From contig RBKR01000014.1 in the NCBI GenBank assembly GCA_004835665.1, positions 186,001 through 250,000 of the forward strand: DNA of 64,000 nt. Direction: 5' to 3'. The position numbers were made by a program, and so were the translations under genes. The notes beneath the pieces were generated by a model. That model was not told the DNA's origin. It did not search any database and saw only the letters and a list, made by a program, of their open reading frames with translations. Of this stretch, positions 13,500-21,544 are shown piece after piece. The first letter of the stretch is position 1; the number at the start of each line of letters is the position of its first letter. The DNA comes from Phoma sp. XZ068 (taxonomy: Eukaryota; Ascomycota; Dothideomycetes; Pleosporales; Didymellaceae).

Positions 13500-14060
13500 T
13501 TCGGATGCAGGAAAGGAAAGGGGGAATTGTTGGTGTGGTGTACTGAAGAACGAGCGCAGACTGAAAGTTGGTGAGCACGAGGGGAGAGATTGTGACTTTT
13601 TGGAAAGTTTGTGTAAAGTTGTACGAAATTCTGTAGAGCCGTGTGAATTTTCTGTAAAGATGTATAAAGTTGTGTGGAATTCTGAAATGTTGTGTGAAGT
13701 CGTGTAAGGCCATATGAAGGCTTGTAAATGCTTTTAAACTCTGCCAGGCGGTTAAGTCGGCGGTGTATACGTGGCCGCAGTTCTTGCTCGGATCTTGTAA
13801 AGTTGTATAGGGCCTTTTGAAGTCTTGTGATGTCTGCCGAGCCCATGACAAGTTGAAAGGACAAGACAGTGTATTCGTGGTGCCGAAGGTTGTCCAGGCT
13901 GCGTAGCTTGCCATACCTGTATCTGGATATCAGCGTCGGTGTGGTATACTGAAGGAAAATGGGGCAGGCTGAAACGTGATAGTAGGCGTAAGGCGAGAAC
14001 TCGTCATGTCGTGCAAAGTCGTGTGAAGGCTTAGAAGGTCTGCCGGGCCGTGAGAAGACA
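13500..14060. repeat. Degenerate tandem repeats with a duplicated outer block
   Basis: From about 13600 to 13830 the sequence cycles through variants of GTGTGAA, TGTAAAG and TTGTGTAAAGTT at roughly 18-22 bp spacing. A larger block recurs about 405 bp apart: GGTGTGGTGTACTGAAG near 13535 and GGTGTGGTATACTGAAG near 13940. Each is followed by an AGGCTGAAA- or AGACTGAAA-like segment. Copies differ at many positions, so this looks like an old minisatellite. A decayed coding repeat cannot be excluded. Confidence 0.5.
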
Positions 14061-14233
14061 GGACGAGTCTCCATTGTTGTCAGCGGCCAGTTCAATTTGT
14101 GGGTGGAGCGAGCATTTAGCCTCTAAAGCGCCATGATAGCATATCCGTTGACAAAACCTTTCCATCTTGCAAATAAGTTGGTGTACGGTGTGACCAACCC
14201 CTAATGACATACTCGGTACTCGAATACCTCAGT

Positions 14234-15138
14234 TCAGTGCGATTCTGCGTTTGCTGCGCCGTCCTCTTCTAGTGTGTATTCTCCATTAGTGTAGCTTCTC
14301 GTCACTGAAGCATAAGCATGGAACTGCGCTGCACTGTAACTCCGTAAGAATTCCACTGGCAAGGAAGCCGCATCTCTGTCAATGGCGTTGACTCTATGGG
14401 CCATGTAAGTCATCCCCGTCACGAAATGCTTCATGGTGGTACATTTGTTAATGTTGTAAGCGTATCCAATTGAATCCAATCGGAAGCCGGCGTTTGTTTT
14501 GTTCGCCATTTGTGCTATCAACAGCGCAATAATGGCATGGCGAAACTCAACATCGCCAACTGCAAGCGACACATCCCAGGCTTTCAGGAGACATACGTTG
14601 TAATCGTCAGACTCTGGCAGGATATTAGGGTCTACTCGAATGGTCTCAGTGTACAACCAGTCGATGTAGATCTGCATTGCCTTGGGATCGAGGTCGGTGT
14701 CACTGGTCAGGTTGAGAGTTGCAACGACCGAAGTCTCATTCTTCCAGGCCTTGCGGCACATGGGACAGGTGGGTTGGCTTGGACTTGACTGCTTCCATTG
14801 CTCGAGGCAGTGAACGTGTACATTTTGACCGCACTCGGATCGGCAGAAGGTGATATCCGCAATTGACGCATCGAGCGCTTCGGAGCAAACTGGACATTCT
14901 CCATCGATTGCCTTCCGGCGTTTCTGAAGACGTTTCTTGAAGACAGTTGAAGTCGCGCAAAGAAGTTCTTCATGGACGACGAACTTGCGGTGAACGTTTC
15001 TGGATTTGATCTCGATGACTCTTCCGAGACTGCACTATGTTAGAGAGAGAGAGTGTGTGTGTGTGTGACAACTGTCGTCGACACGTACCTGAGCGGACCA
15101 AGCTTCCTCGCCACACCCCGACTCTTGACGACGCCCAT
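14234..15138 (-). CDS. BTB-like protein with an internal RING finger, copy 1
   Basis: Two exons (15138-15089 and 15029-14234) give a 281-residue protein; the intron ends TAACATAGTGCAG. Residues 18-56 resemble the first half of a BTB/POZ fold (KFVVHEELLCATSTVFKKRL). Residues 60-112 form a RING-type zinc finger: CPVC, then FCRSECGQNVHVHC, then CPMC. From about 114 the BTB pattern resumes (LDPKAMQIYIDWLYT), followed by helices like those after a BTB core. So the zinc finger appears inserted inside the BTB domain. In known families BTB domains dimerise and recruit Cullin-3, and RING fingers recruit E2 enzymes, so a role in ubiquitin transfer is a reasonable inference. The substrate is unknown. 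It lies head-to-tail with a paralogue at 15491-16424 that shares the same exon 1 length and intron phase. Confidence 0.75.
15042..15068. repeat. GA/GT dinucleotide tract in an intron
   Basis: A run of GA followed by GT dinucleotides lies inside the only intron of the first RING/BTB gene. On the coding strand it reads as an AC/TC-rich pyrimidine stretch ahead of the branch site. Confidence 0.8.
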
Positions 15139-15490
15139 AGTTGCTGATATGCTTGTGTTGTTTGTAATGACGAGGTGTTGTAAGATTGGCGGTGCGTGAC
15201 GAATCTGTAGGTGGAGAGGTTGATACATATATAGGAGCGGCTGCGCGTAGCAAGTGGACTCAAGGTAAAAGAAAGGTAAGTGAGAGAAATTAGATGAGAG
15301 TAATTTATTTCCTTGATTGCTATCAATTGACGTTCGATCGTCTAATGTGCTCGAACGCACCCAGATAGCACGACCGTAGATGGTGAGTGGAAGCCAGACC
15401 TGGCTTGCATCCTCCAGACGTTATCCTATGTGCCTTCTGGTTTCGTGAAGCCAGCAAAATCCGTGCAAAGTGGCCTGTCGACTAACAGTG
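15139..15490. other. Spacer between the two RING/BTB paralogues
   Basis: This 352-bp spacer holds the promoter of copy 1 and the 3' end region of copy 2. An AT-rich TATATATAGG segment at about 15226-15235 lies roughly 90 bp upstream of the copy 1 start on the minus strand and could be a TATA element. Nothing else is recognisable. Confidence 0.4.
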
Positions 15491-16424
15491 TTACTCCTCG
15501 AGTTCGTATGTGCCGTTAGTGTGCTTCTGTAGGATCTCCTTGTCGGTCGGTCGGGCACCTGATCTCATGAGCGATGCGTGAGCCAAAGCTCTGATGAACT
15601 GTCGTGGAAACTTGTCCGAGTGTTGTTTGAAAAAGCACGGATCAGCGCCCTTCAAAAAGACGTCCACGACAAATGACTCCATGTTGTCGATGTCCACGTC
15701 GTATTCTTTCTTGTATGATCGTCGTCCACGTCGTCATCGTTCTGGTACATATTCTCGTGGAAGGCATACTTAACGGACTTGATCCAAAATCCTTCCTCAA
15801 ATTTGCATTCGGAGACGAAGTAAGCGACTAATGCATATTCAAACTCTTGGTCCTCGAGTATCTCTGCGACGCAAAACGCGAGAAGGATTTCAAAACCGAA
15901 GTCCTCTTTATCTCGCGACACATCCTCGTTGATGTGTACTTGTCCAGAATACAACCAGTTGACATAGAGTTGAACCGCGCGTTGTTCGCATTCGAGATAT
16001 TCGGTGATCTCGAGCACTTTCGAGGGATCTTCCTTCCAAAGCTGACGACATATGGGACAGGTGGAAGGATCCGCTCGGGACTCCCTCCAATGCGCCATAC
16101 AGTGTTCGTGTAGATTTTGTCCGCACCCTGCTCTACAGAATGTAATCTCATCTGATTTGGGGTCGAGTTCGTCATGGCAGATCGAACACTCACCGTCGAG
16201 AGGTTTGCGATTTGACTGAAGACATCTGCGAATCATGGCTGAGGCCGCACATATGATATCTTCATGTACAGAGAAGTAGCGCTTGGATGAGCCGAGTCTG
16301 AAGGAGATGACTCTCCGGCTTAGACTGCATTCCGTGAGTAGCTTTCAACGTCTTGTAGACCTGGTCAGGCTTACCCAGGAAGATTGATCTTCCTCGCAGC
16401 ATGTCTACGCTTTACAACGCCCAT
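15491..16424 (-). pseudogene. BTB-like protein with an internal RING finger, copy 2, apparent frameshift
   Basis: Exon 1 is 16424-16375 and exon 2 starts at 16324; the 50-nt intron begins GTAAGC. The protein starts MGVVKRRHAARKINLPG, as in copy 1, then a BTB-like first half (YFSVHEDIICAASAMIRR). A RING finger follows (CSIC, FCRAGCGQNLHEHC, CPIC), then the BTB continuation (QRAVQLYVNWLYSGQV). The frame stays open to 15652, but the last 25 or so codons are Thr/Trp/Ser-rich and unlike copy 1. A different frame running to 15491 carries a plausible C-terminus (FPRQFIRALAHASL, ending ELEE). The switch must lie between 15733 and about 15654, near an Asp-rich GAC/GAT stretch, and would need one extra base. 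Without the shift the product is 240 residues; with it about 294. This may be a real mutation or an assembly error, and the gene may still be active. Confidence 0.65.
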
Positions 16425-16699
16425 TGATGCAGTCGTTCGGTGCGTATAATGAGGAGTATGTATAGAGCGAGAGGCGTAGGTGGCAATACATTCGCTGATA
16501 GGCAGATTCTCGCGACGGCGATGAAGGTCAATACAATAGGATGTGAGAGAACAGGCGACCGACGTAGTGAGAGTATCCTTCACCCGCGTTCATTTCATTT
16601 TGAAACTTTGCTTAAATTTACACACTTTGACAGTTCATCTGGGTATATTTTCGCAGACCGCAAACGCCGAAACCTGATGCATCGAAACGAAAACGTAAA

Positions 16700-17829
16700 C
16701 TATGAGCCAATGTACCAGAGCTCCACGCCCATGACTTCAAACTTGGTGCCATCGTCGCTCAGCGGCTCGTTGCCAAATGTAGGGCATGTCGCAGAGACGC
16801 CGTTCTCAAGATTGTCGTCAAGCCATAGGCCATAGTGACCATCACTGTTGCATTGTTAGAGAAATGTTTACGATGGGAATATCGAAGGAAGACTCACCCT
16901 CCACCAACGCTCAAGAAGCTATGCTCGCAAAAGATCATGTAGTCGTTCACCCCACTATATGGGAAGGCCTTGAATCTTATCCTCTCAGGTGTACTCGTCC
17001 CACTTCTGCTCGGAGGTCCAGACGATGGCGGCGAGAGGGCGTCCGATTTCGACTTTGATTTCATCGTAGCGATCGTCGTCATTCGTGTCGCATTCGTGGT
17101 ATCTGCAGATGGTGGTGGAGGCAGGTTCGCGAGGTCAGGTAGGGATGTGAGGACGTGTGCCCTCCATAGGAAGCATTCGCCGTTGCCGTAGAAATGAGAT
17201 GAAGGGTGTGGTGCTTCAGAAAGGTATGCGCCGAACACGCCGCCACCTGCGTCCTTGATCACCAGCACGAATCCTCCTCTCTTGCCTCTGAAGTCGTCTG
17301 CATTCTTGTATAGGGTAGCCAAACTGACGCCGTTCTGCTCCAGGCTGTACATCAAACTCCACTCATCCACCAGCTGCAGCCTCGGCGGCACCAGCAGTCT
17401 GATCTCTTCGGCCAATGCCTTGTTAAGGAGTTTCCCGCTCTCCCTCATACCGGGCTTCCATCCTTGCAAGCTCAGTGGAGTGAGGGGTGGCGGCTGGAAG
17501 GGACTCGCTGTTCGGTGTGGATTGTGAAGTGCGCCATGCATATCTGCGCTTGTGTCTGCCGTGGAGGAAGAGAGAGACGTTGCTGTGTTCGAGACGAGAC
17601 TGGCGAGGGATTGCGAAAGGGAATTTGCAGTCGATGCTAGCTGTGACTGTCGTCTGCTTGGGATATCGGTTACGGTGGTGTTCGTGGTTGTAGGCGGACT
17701 TGCGTCGGAGTTCAGCCGTCGGAGAATGCCTCCCACGGCGTACTGGACGGGGAATGTGAAGAACGAGGAGGCACGCTGTGGCGTTCGGGGATGAGGTGGC
17801 GACTGCGGTTTGTCCGTCGTGGAAGACAT
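16700..17829 (-). CDS. OXR1: Oxidation resistance protein 1 (TLDc domain)
   Basis: Two exons (17829-16898 and 16844-16700) encode 358 residues; the 53-nt intron begins GTGAGT. The first 115 residues are Ser/Thr/Pro-rich and disordered. The TLDc domain follows from about 125 to the C-terminus. It shows LVPPRLQLVDEWSLMYSLEQ, GVSLATLYKN, LVIKDAGGGVFGAYLSE and the ending GVELWYIGS. Fungal OXR1 proteins protect against oxidative damage, and TLDc proteins are also known regulators of the vacuolar ATPase. A 60-residue low-complexity insertion (Ser, Lys, Pro) interrupts the TLDc domain before IRFKAFPYSGVNDYMIFCEH, which is common in fungal members. The intron falls close to the glycine-rich turn SVGGG. 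Confidence 0.92.
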
Positions 17830-18266
17830 TGCATGGGTTCAAATCGTGTAATTGCAGTGGGAGTGGTCATGTAAGCGAAAAGCGGGTCGCGTGAGGACGC
17901 GGTTGTGCTGTGGCAGGTTGACCAGGTTGACGCGCCGTTGGGAGCTGGGAGCGGTGACGTTGCTTAATGATTAGTGGGCTGACAGCTCACGCAAGGAAAT
18001 GCGGCTCAACACATTCCACCAACAACAAATCCTCATATCCAGGATTGCTTATCACCTGTCCGAATTCTGCATTAGGACGTGCTCTTTCTACCATCTCGAA
18101 TACTACGTGTTGATTGCTTTGCCAGCATTTCCAGGCCATGACGCCACTTCGCGCTAGCAGATCCCCAGGGTGTTTAGCCGCCGCTAATCGTGAAAGGTAC
18201 GGCAAGGCTGCTACCCTGTAATGCTCACAAGACATCAAAAATAGCAGCAGGTATTTATTATGCTAT

Positions 18267-18470
18267 TCAATCTAACAAAAAGCTGATTACCCTAAGCCAG
18301 GAATCTCTAGATTGCAAGCAGTCTTCCCTGTATAGGCGAGGGCTCATAATGAACTCCTGACGGCAATACATGTCGTTGACATCCTCAAAGGAGGCGACAA
18401 TGAGTTCTCTTAACGAAAAGACCCTGTAGTCCAACGAAACAGCAACATGACCTATACCAACCGCAATCAT
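18267..18470 (-). pseudogene. Alpha/beta hydrolase relic, middle part
   Basis: Reading leftward from 18470, the translation contains GHVAVSLDYRVFSLRELIV and then ASFEDVNDM. This matches the segment after the oxyanion-hole strand in hormone-sensitive-lipase-like hydrolases (usually VSVDYRLAPE..FPAAxEDV). The conserved proline and glutamate after YR are lost and no GDSAG motif follows before the stop at 18267. It is therefore a fragment. The matching N-terminal half lies just to the right on the opposite strand. Confidence 0.4.
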
Positions 18471-18574
18471 GCCAGGCTTGGTGCATTCAAAGGCTTACAT
18501 GATGTGCAAACCTCGTCAAGATCCTCGGTCTCCCTATCGCACCCTCTCACAGACCTTCGGATGAGCCAAACCAC

Positions 18575-18892
18575 TACAGATTCTTTCCAGCAGTCCAAGG
18601 TTTCAAAACAATATAATCATGCCACGAAACCGGGAGCTCTAGTGTCCAACCACTCGGCAGCGTCACACTGGATACGTCGAACATTCTCTTGCCAACGGAC
18701 AAGTTCCCCGATGATGAGGAGCAATTACACGATCGCATCAACCTATCCATTTGTATTCCTTCAACATGCACGAATAGCGATGATTACCTGCGTGCTGATA
18801 CTAAACTCGCAGTCTGAGTCTTCATCCACGGTGGCGCCTGCTTTCTCGGCTCCGCCAATAGACCATACTACGACCTAACAAATCATAGTTGA
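18575..18892 (+). pseudogene. Alpha/beta hydrolase relic, N-terminal part
   Basis: The plus-strand frame reads through a stop at 18614-18616, then LLPTDKFPDDEEQLHDRINL. After a second stop at 18815-18817 it gives VFIHGGACFLGSANRPYYDL. The HGG motif with preceding hydrophobic strand is the oxyanion hole of carboxylesterase or HSL-type hydrolases. The second stop may lie in a former intron, because TACTAAAC and CGCAG precede it. Reading ends at 18892. No start codon in context is visible, so the gene is dead. Confidence 0.45.
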
Positions 18893-19104
18893 TAAGCAGG
18901 GTGCCAGAGACGTTAGCGAGATGCAGTGGCTTGACAATAATAACAGGAGACGCAGAAAGCTGTTTCAGCTTGCAGAGCGAGGTAAAGGCGACGCTGGATG
19001 AGACGTGCTCTGGATGGAAGCTGCAAGGCGGTTCTTGATGAAGGGCGAGTAGACAATTTTGGTGTCATTCAATCGTAACAAACCATTGCCCTTTTTACTT
19101 GCGC

Positions 19105-20784
19105 CTACTGAGCCGCTTCCTCCTGCACCGCTGCTGTAGCAGTAGCCGCTGCAATTTGTGCCGTGTCTGCTGCCGTCTCTTCGGTTGCTGATGCTGCAGC
19201 AGAGTCTACCTCTTGCACGGCATCGCCCATTTCTTCATCATCAGGTTCGTCGCCCTCAGTATTCTCACTAGACTTACCCTCTTCGCCCTTCAACTTTGCA
19301 CCCTTTCTCTCCGGTAGCACGGCCATGAACGCCTTACCCCAGTCCCCAAACTCCAGCCACTTGAGCATAATCTCCAGCACATGGTTCGTAACAAGCACCT
19401 GCCTGCTCTTCATCTCCAAGAACTCGCCAATGGGCAGCTTCGCAGTCTTGATGCCCCGCTCCACAGCGCGCTTGTGGCAGACGCCTTTGTGCCTGTTCTT
19501 GTCGACGAGCCCGCCGATGATATATGTGCTGTTCGGCTTGAGTGTAGTGAGGACGTTATCGGATTCCGAGGAGAGGTAAATAATCTCGCCTTCCTCATCA
19601 CTCGGCTTATCCTCTGTCTCGTCGGCCTGCCCCGCCTCTCCCTCATTCTCAGAAGTAGCAGTCTTCATAGCACCAGCGACAACGCCGCCTCTGGGTCCTG
19701 TCATCCACTCACGACTCTTCTTGCTGACCTCGACAAAGTCTTCCTCAAAGAACTTGAAGCCCTTCCAGCTCGTGTGCTGGTTCCCTAGGATGCCTTCAAA
19801 GCGCTCCTTCATCTTGCCACCCCACGAACTGATCGCGAGATGCGTCCTGAACGCCGCTTTGCGGTTATCAGAGTAACACCTCGTGATCTGCAGGCCAAGA
19901 CTCTTCAGCTCTGCATCGTACATCAAATCCTCCCAGTCGCAATCAAATACCACCGTGATAGGAACCTGCGTGCCACTGCCTGCTGTGTTGCGGCTAGGCC
20001 TGTTCGACGGAAGACTCGGAATCTCGCCATTCTCATCGGGCTGGTGTTCAGCGGCCCATGCTTCACGACGGCGTTCTTTCTTCTCTTTGGCCTTCTCCTT
20101 GCGCTTGAGTTTGCGATCTTCACGGCCGGATTCCCAGCGCTCATGGCGGCGCTGCTTTTTGAGTTGGTTCTTGGAAATTTTGGTTTCTGAGATAGTGCTG
20201 CCGCTTGCTTCATCAGTAGCGATGGCAGCCTCATTGTTAGTCGAGGTCACGGGACCGGGGGAGTCGATGGGAGTTGTGATGGATGGTGTCACTCCTACAC
20301 TGGCTGCAGCATCTTCCTGGAGGTGGGCAAGCTTTCGCAGCTTTGGGGGTCTGGCATCTGAGTCTACGGCTTCGCTAGCTTCAACTTGGGCAGGTGAATC
20401 CAGAGGCGAGGTGTACGACGGCGTGACGCCTACACTTGCAGCTGCATCCTCTAAATCCAGGTGGCGGTTTCTCAATCTCGAGGGTCTGGCATCCGAGTCC
20501 ATGGCTTCACTGGCTTCAGTTGGGGCCGGAGAGTCCACGGGAGAGGTGTAGGATGGTGTTACGCCGACACTTGCAGCTGGATCTTCCAAATCCAGGTGGC
20601 GGTTTCTCAATCTCAAAGGTCCAGCGTCAGAATCCATAGCATCGGGGTCTTCTGTTGTTGTGGGAGCTGGAGAATCAACTGGCGTTGTATATGCTGGAGT
20701 CGCTCCCACACTGGCCGCCGGATCCTCCTCTTCCATCAAATGACCCAGCTTCCTCATCTTGTTCGGTCTCTCATCGTCAGTCAT
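19105..20784 (-). CDS. TRM10: tRNA (guanine-N1) methyltransferase Trm10
   Basis: A single exon encodes 559 residues from ATG at 20784 (MTDDERPNKMRKLGHLMEEE); an in-frame ATG at 20850 would add 22. The C-terminal half is the SPOUT-type Trm10 domain. It starts with a Lys/Arg-rich helix (RKLKRKEKAKEKKERRREAW), then VVFDCDWEDLMYDAELKSLG, ITRCYSDNRKA, YIIGGLVDKNRHKG and LPIGEFLEMKSRQVLVTNH. The family methylates N1 of guanine at tRNA position 9 using S-adenosylmethionine. Its Asp in VDKNRHKG matches the conserved catalytic-site loop. The N-terminus is unusual: about four tandem copies of a 45-residue acidic repeat with core AASVGVTPSYTSPVDSP. The last 60 residues are Glu/Ala-rich. Yeast Trm10 is about 290 residues, so this protein is much longer at both ends. 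It is divergent from NDUFA13. Confidence 0.95.
   Translation of the reverse strand: MTDDERPNKMRKLGHLMEEEDPAASVGATPAYTTPVDSPAPTTTEDPDAMDSDAGPLRLRNRHLDLEDPAASVGVTPSYTSPVDSPAPTEASEAMDSDARPSRLRNRHLDLEDAAASVGVTPSYTSPLDSPAQVEASEAVDSDARPPKLRKLAHLQEDAAASVGVTPSITTPIDSPGPVTSTNNEAAIATDEASGSTISETKISKNQLKKQRRHERWESGREDRKLKRKEKAKEKKERRREAWAAEHQPDENGEIPSLPSNRPSRNTAGSGTQVPITVVFDCDWEDLMYDAELKSLGLQITRCYSDNRKAAFRTHLAISSWGGKMKERFEGILGNQHTSWKGFKFFEEDFVEVSKKSREWMTGPRGGVVAGAMKTATSENEGEAGQADETEDKPSDEEGEIIYLSSESDNVLTTLKPNSTYIIGGLVDKNRHKGVCHKRAVERGIKTAKLPIGEFLEMKSRQVLVTNHVLEIMLKWLEFGDWGKAFMAVLPERKGAKLKGEEGKSSENTEGDEPDDEEMGDAVQEVDSAAASATEETAADTAQIAAATATAAVQEEAAQ
20200..20724 (-). repeat. 135-bp coding repeats in the TRM10 N-terminus
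   Basis: Three good copies and one decayed copy of a 45-codon unit lie in tandem within the TRM10 reading frame. Each contains AASVGxTPxxTxPxDSP and most end with a DSDAxPxxLRxxxHL stretch. The copies are similar at the DNA level too (GTAGGATGGTGTTACGCC-like segments), which suggests fairly recent expansion or homogenisation. Confidence 0.8.
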
Positions 20785-21014
20785 GTTTGAATCGGCTTTC
20801 TTTCTCTTTCCTAATTGATCCTGATCGATGAAATGACGATGCTCGACCACTCACCGTCGTCAAAATTATGCTCACATCACTAGCGCGGGTGCCGGTCTTG
20901 GCGCTCCGCACCCTTGTCATCGCAGCTGCACAAGCTCGCTCGCGACCTCACGTCTCCGCACCGCCAACGGCACCCTTCACCCACCCATTGAGCCCCCGCC
21001 ACACACCGCCCACA
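20785..21014. promoter_or_regulatory. Compact divergent promoter TRM10/NDUFA13
   Basis: Only 230 bp separate the chosen start codons of TRM10 (-) and NDUFA13 (+). Both transcription units must share this stretch or overlap in their 5' parts. No TATA box is obvious. The longer in-frame starts on both sides (20850 and 20868) would reduce the gap to 17 bp, one reason to prefer the inner starts. Confidence 0.5.
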
Positions 21015-21544
21015 ATGCCGCAGGACATGCCCCCCGTGGGCGGGTACAACCCCGTCCAGTACAAGCGCAACCTCCCCATTCGCGGCTTCCGACCGGCCGT
21101 GTACCTTATTGGAACCGGCGTTCTCATGACATACGGATTCTGGAGGGTTGGACAGGGAATCAGGGAGCACAAGTATGTGGACTCTTAGCCGTTGCGACGG
21201 TGGAGGCGGCGCAGCGAAGCCGCCGAAGCCGCAGCATGGCTGTAGTGGGATGATGAGGAGACCAGGGCAGAGCTAACAAATGCCTCCAGCGAACTCGCGC
21301 GCGAGAAGATGTGGGCGCGGATACACCTGATTCCTGCGCTGCAGGCCGAGGAAGACCGTGATCAAGTGCGAAGGTACCTCGCCGACAAGGCCAGGGAGAA
21401 GGAGCTGCTCGGCACAGAGACGAGGGTCTACAACAGCGACAGGTTCGCACCCATACTGCAGTGTTCCCAAGGGAGTCCTACTAATCTGACTGCAGGTTCG
21501 TGCGACCAACTTTCGCCATCACACCCGAGAACGAGACAAAGTAG
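21015..21544 (+). CDS. NDUFA13: NADH:ubiquinone oxidoreductase subunit NDUFA13 (GRIM-19)
   Basis: Three exons (21015-21172, 21290-21442, 21496-21544) encode 119 residues. The protein starts MPQDMPPVGGYNPVQYKRNL, the usual start of fungal GRIM-19 homologues. One membrane segment follows (AVYLIGTGVLMTYGFW), then a charged helix (NELAREKMWARIHLIPALQA), ending PTFAITPENETK. It is an accessory subunit of mitochondrial complex I spanning the inner membrane. An in-frame ATG at 20868 would add 49 residues of Ala/Pro/Arg-rich sequence. I prefer 21015 because it matches the family start and avoids crowding TRM10. Introns are 117 and 53 nt; the first is longer than most in this window. Confidence 0.93.

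Larger units (their letters stand above)
13143..14233. other. Intergenic stretch with degenerate repeats
   Basis: This 1.1-kb gap lies between the 3' ends of the IF2 gene and the first RING/BTB gene. It contains an ATGT microsatellite at 13345-13367 and a tract of decayed short repeats at about 13500-14060. No frame here looks like a conserved protein. The longer minus-strand frames simply translate the repeats into Phe/Thr/His-rich sequence. Confidence 0.6.
17830..19104. other. Intergenic region with gene relics
   Basis: The gap between the OXR1 5' end and the TRM10 3' end holds no intact gene. Fragments resembling an alpha/beta hydrolase occur on both strands (described separately). A minus-strand frame at 17987-18238 reads as ordinary protein (GVMAWKCWQSNQHVVFEMVE) but I do not recognise its family; it may be a further relic. 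Confidence 0.5.

Noticed and set aside
20785..20868. Longer starts for TRM10 (20850) and NDUFA13 (20868)
   Set aside because: Both add residues unlike the family N-termini and would leave only 17 bp between two divergent genes.
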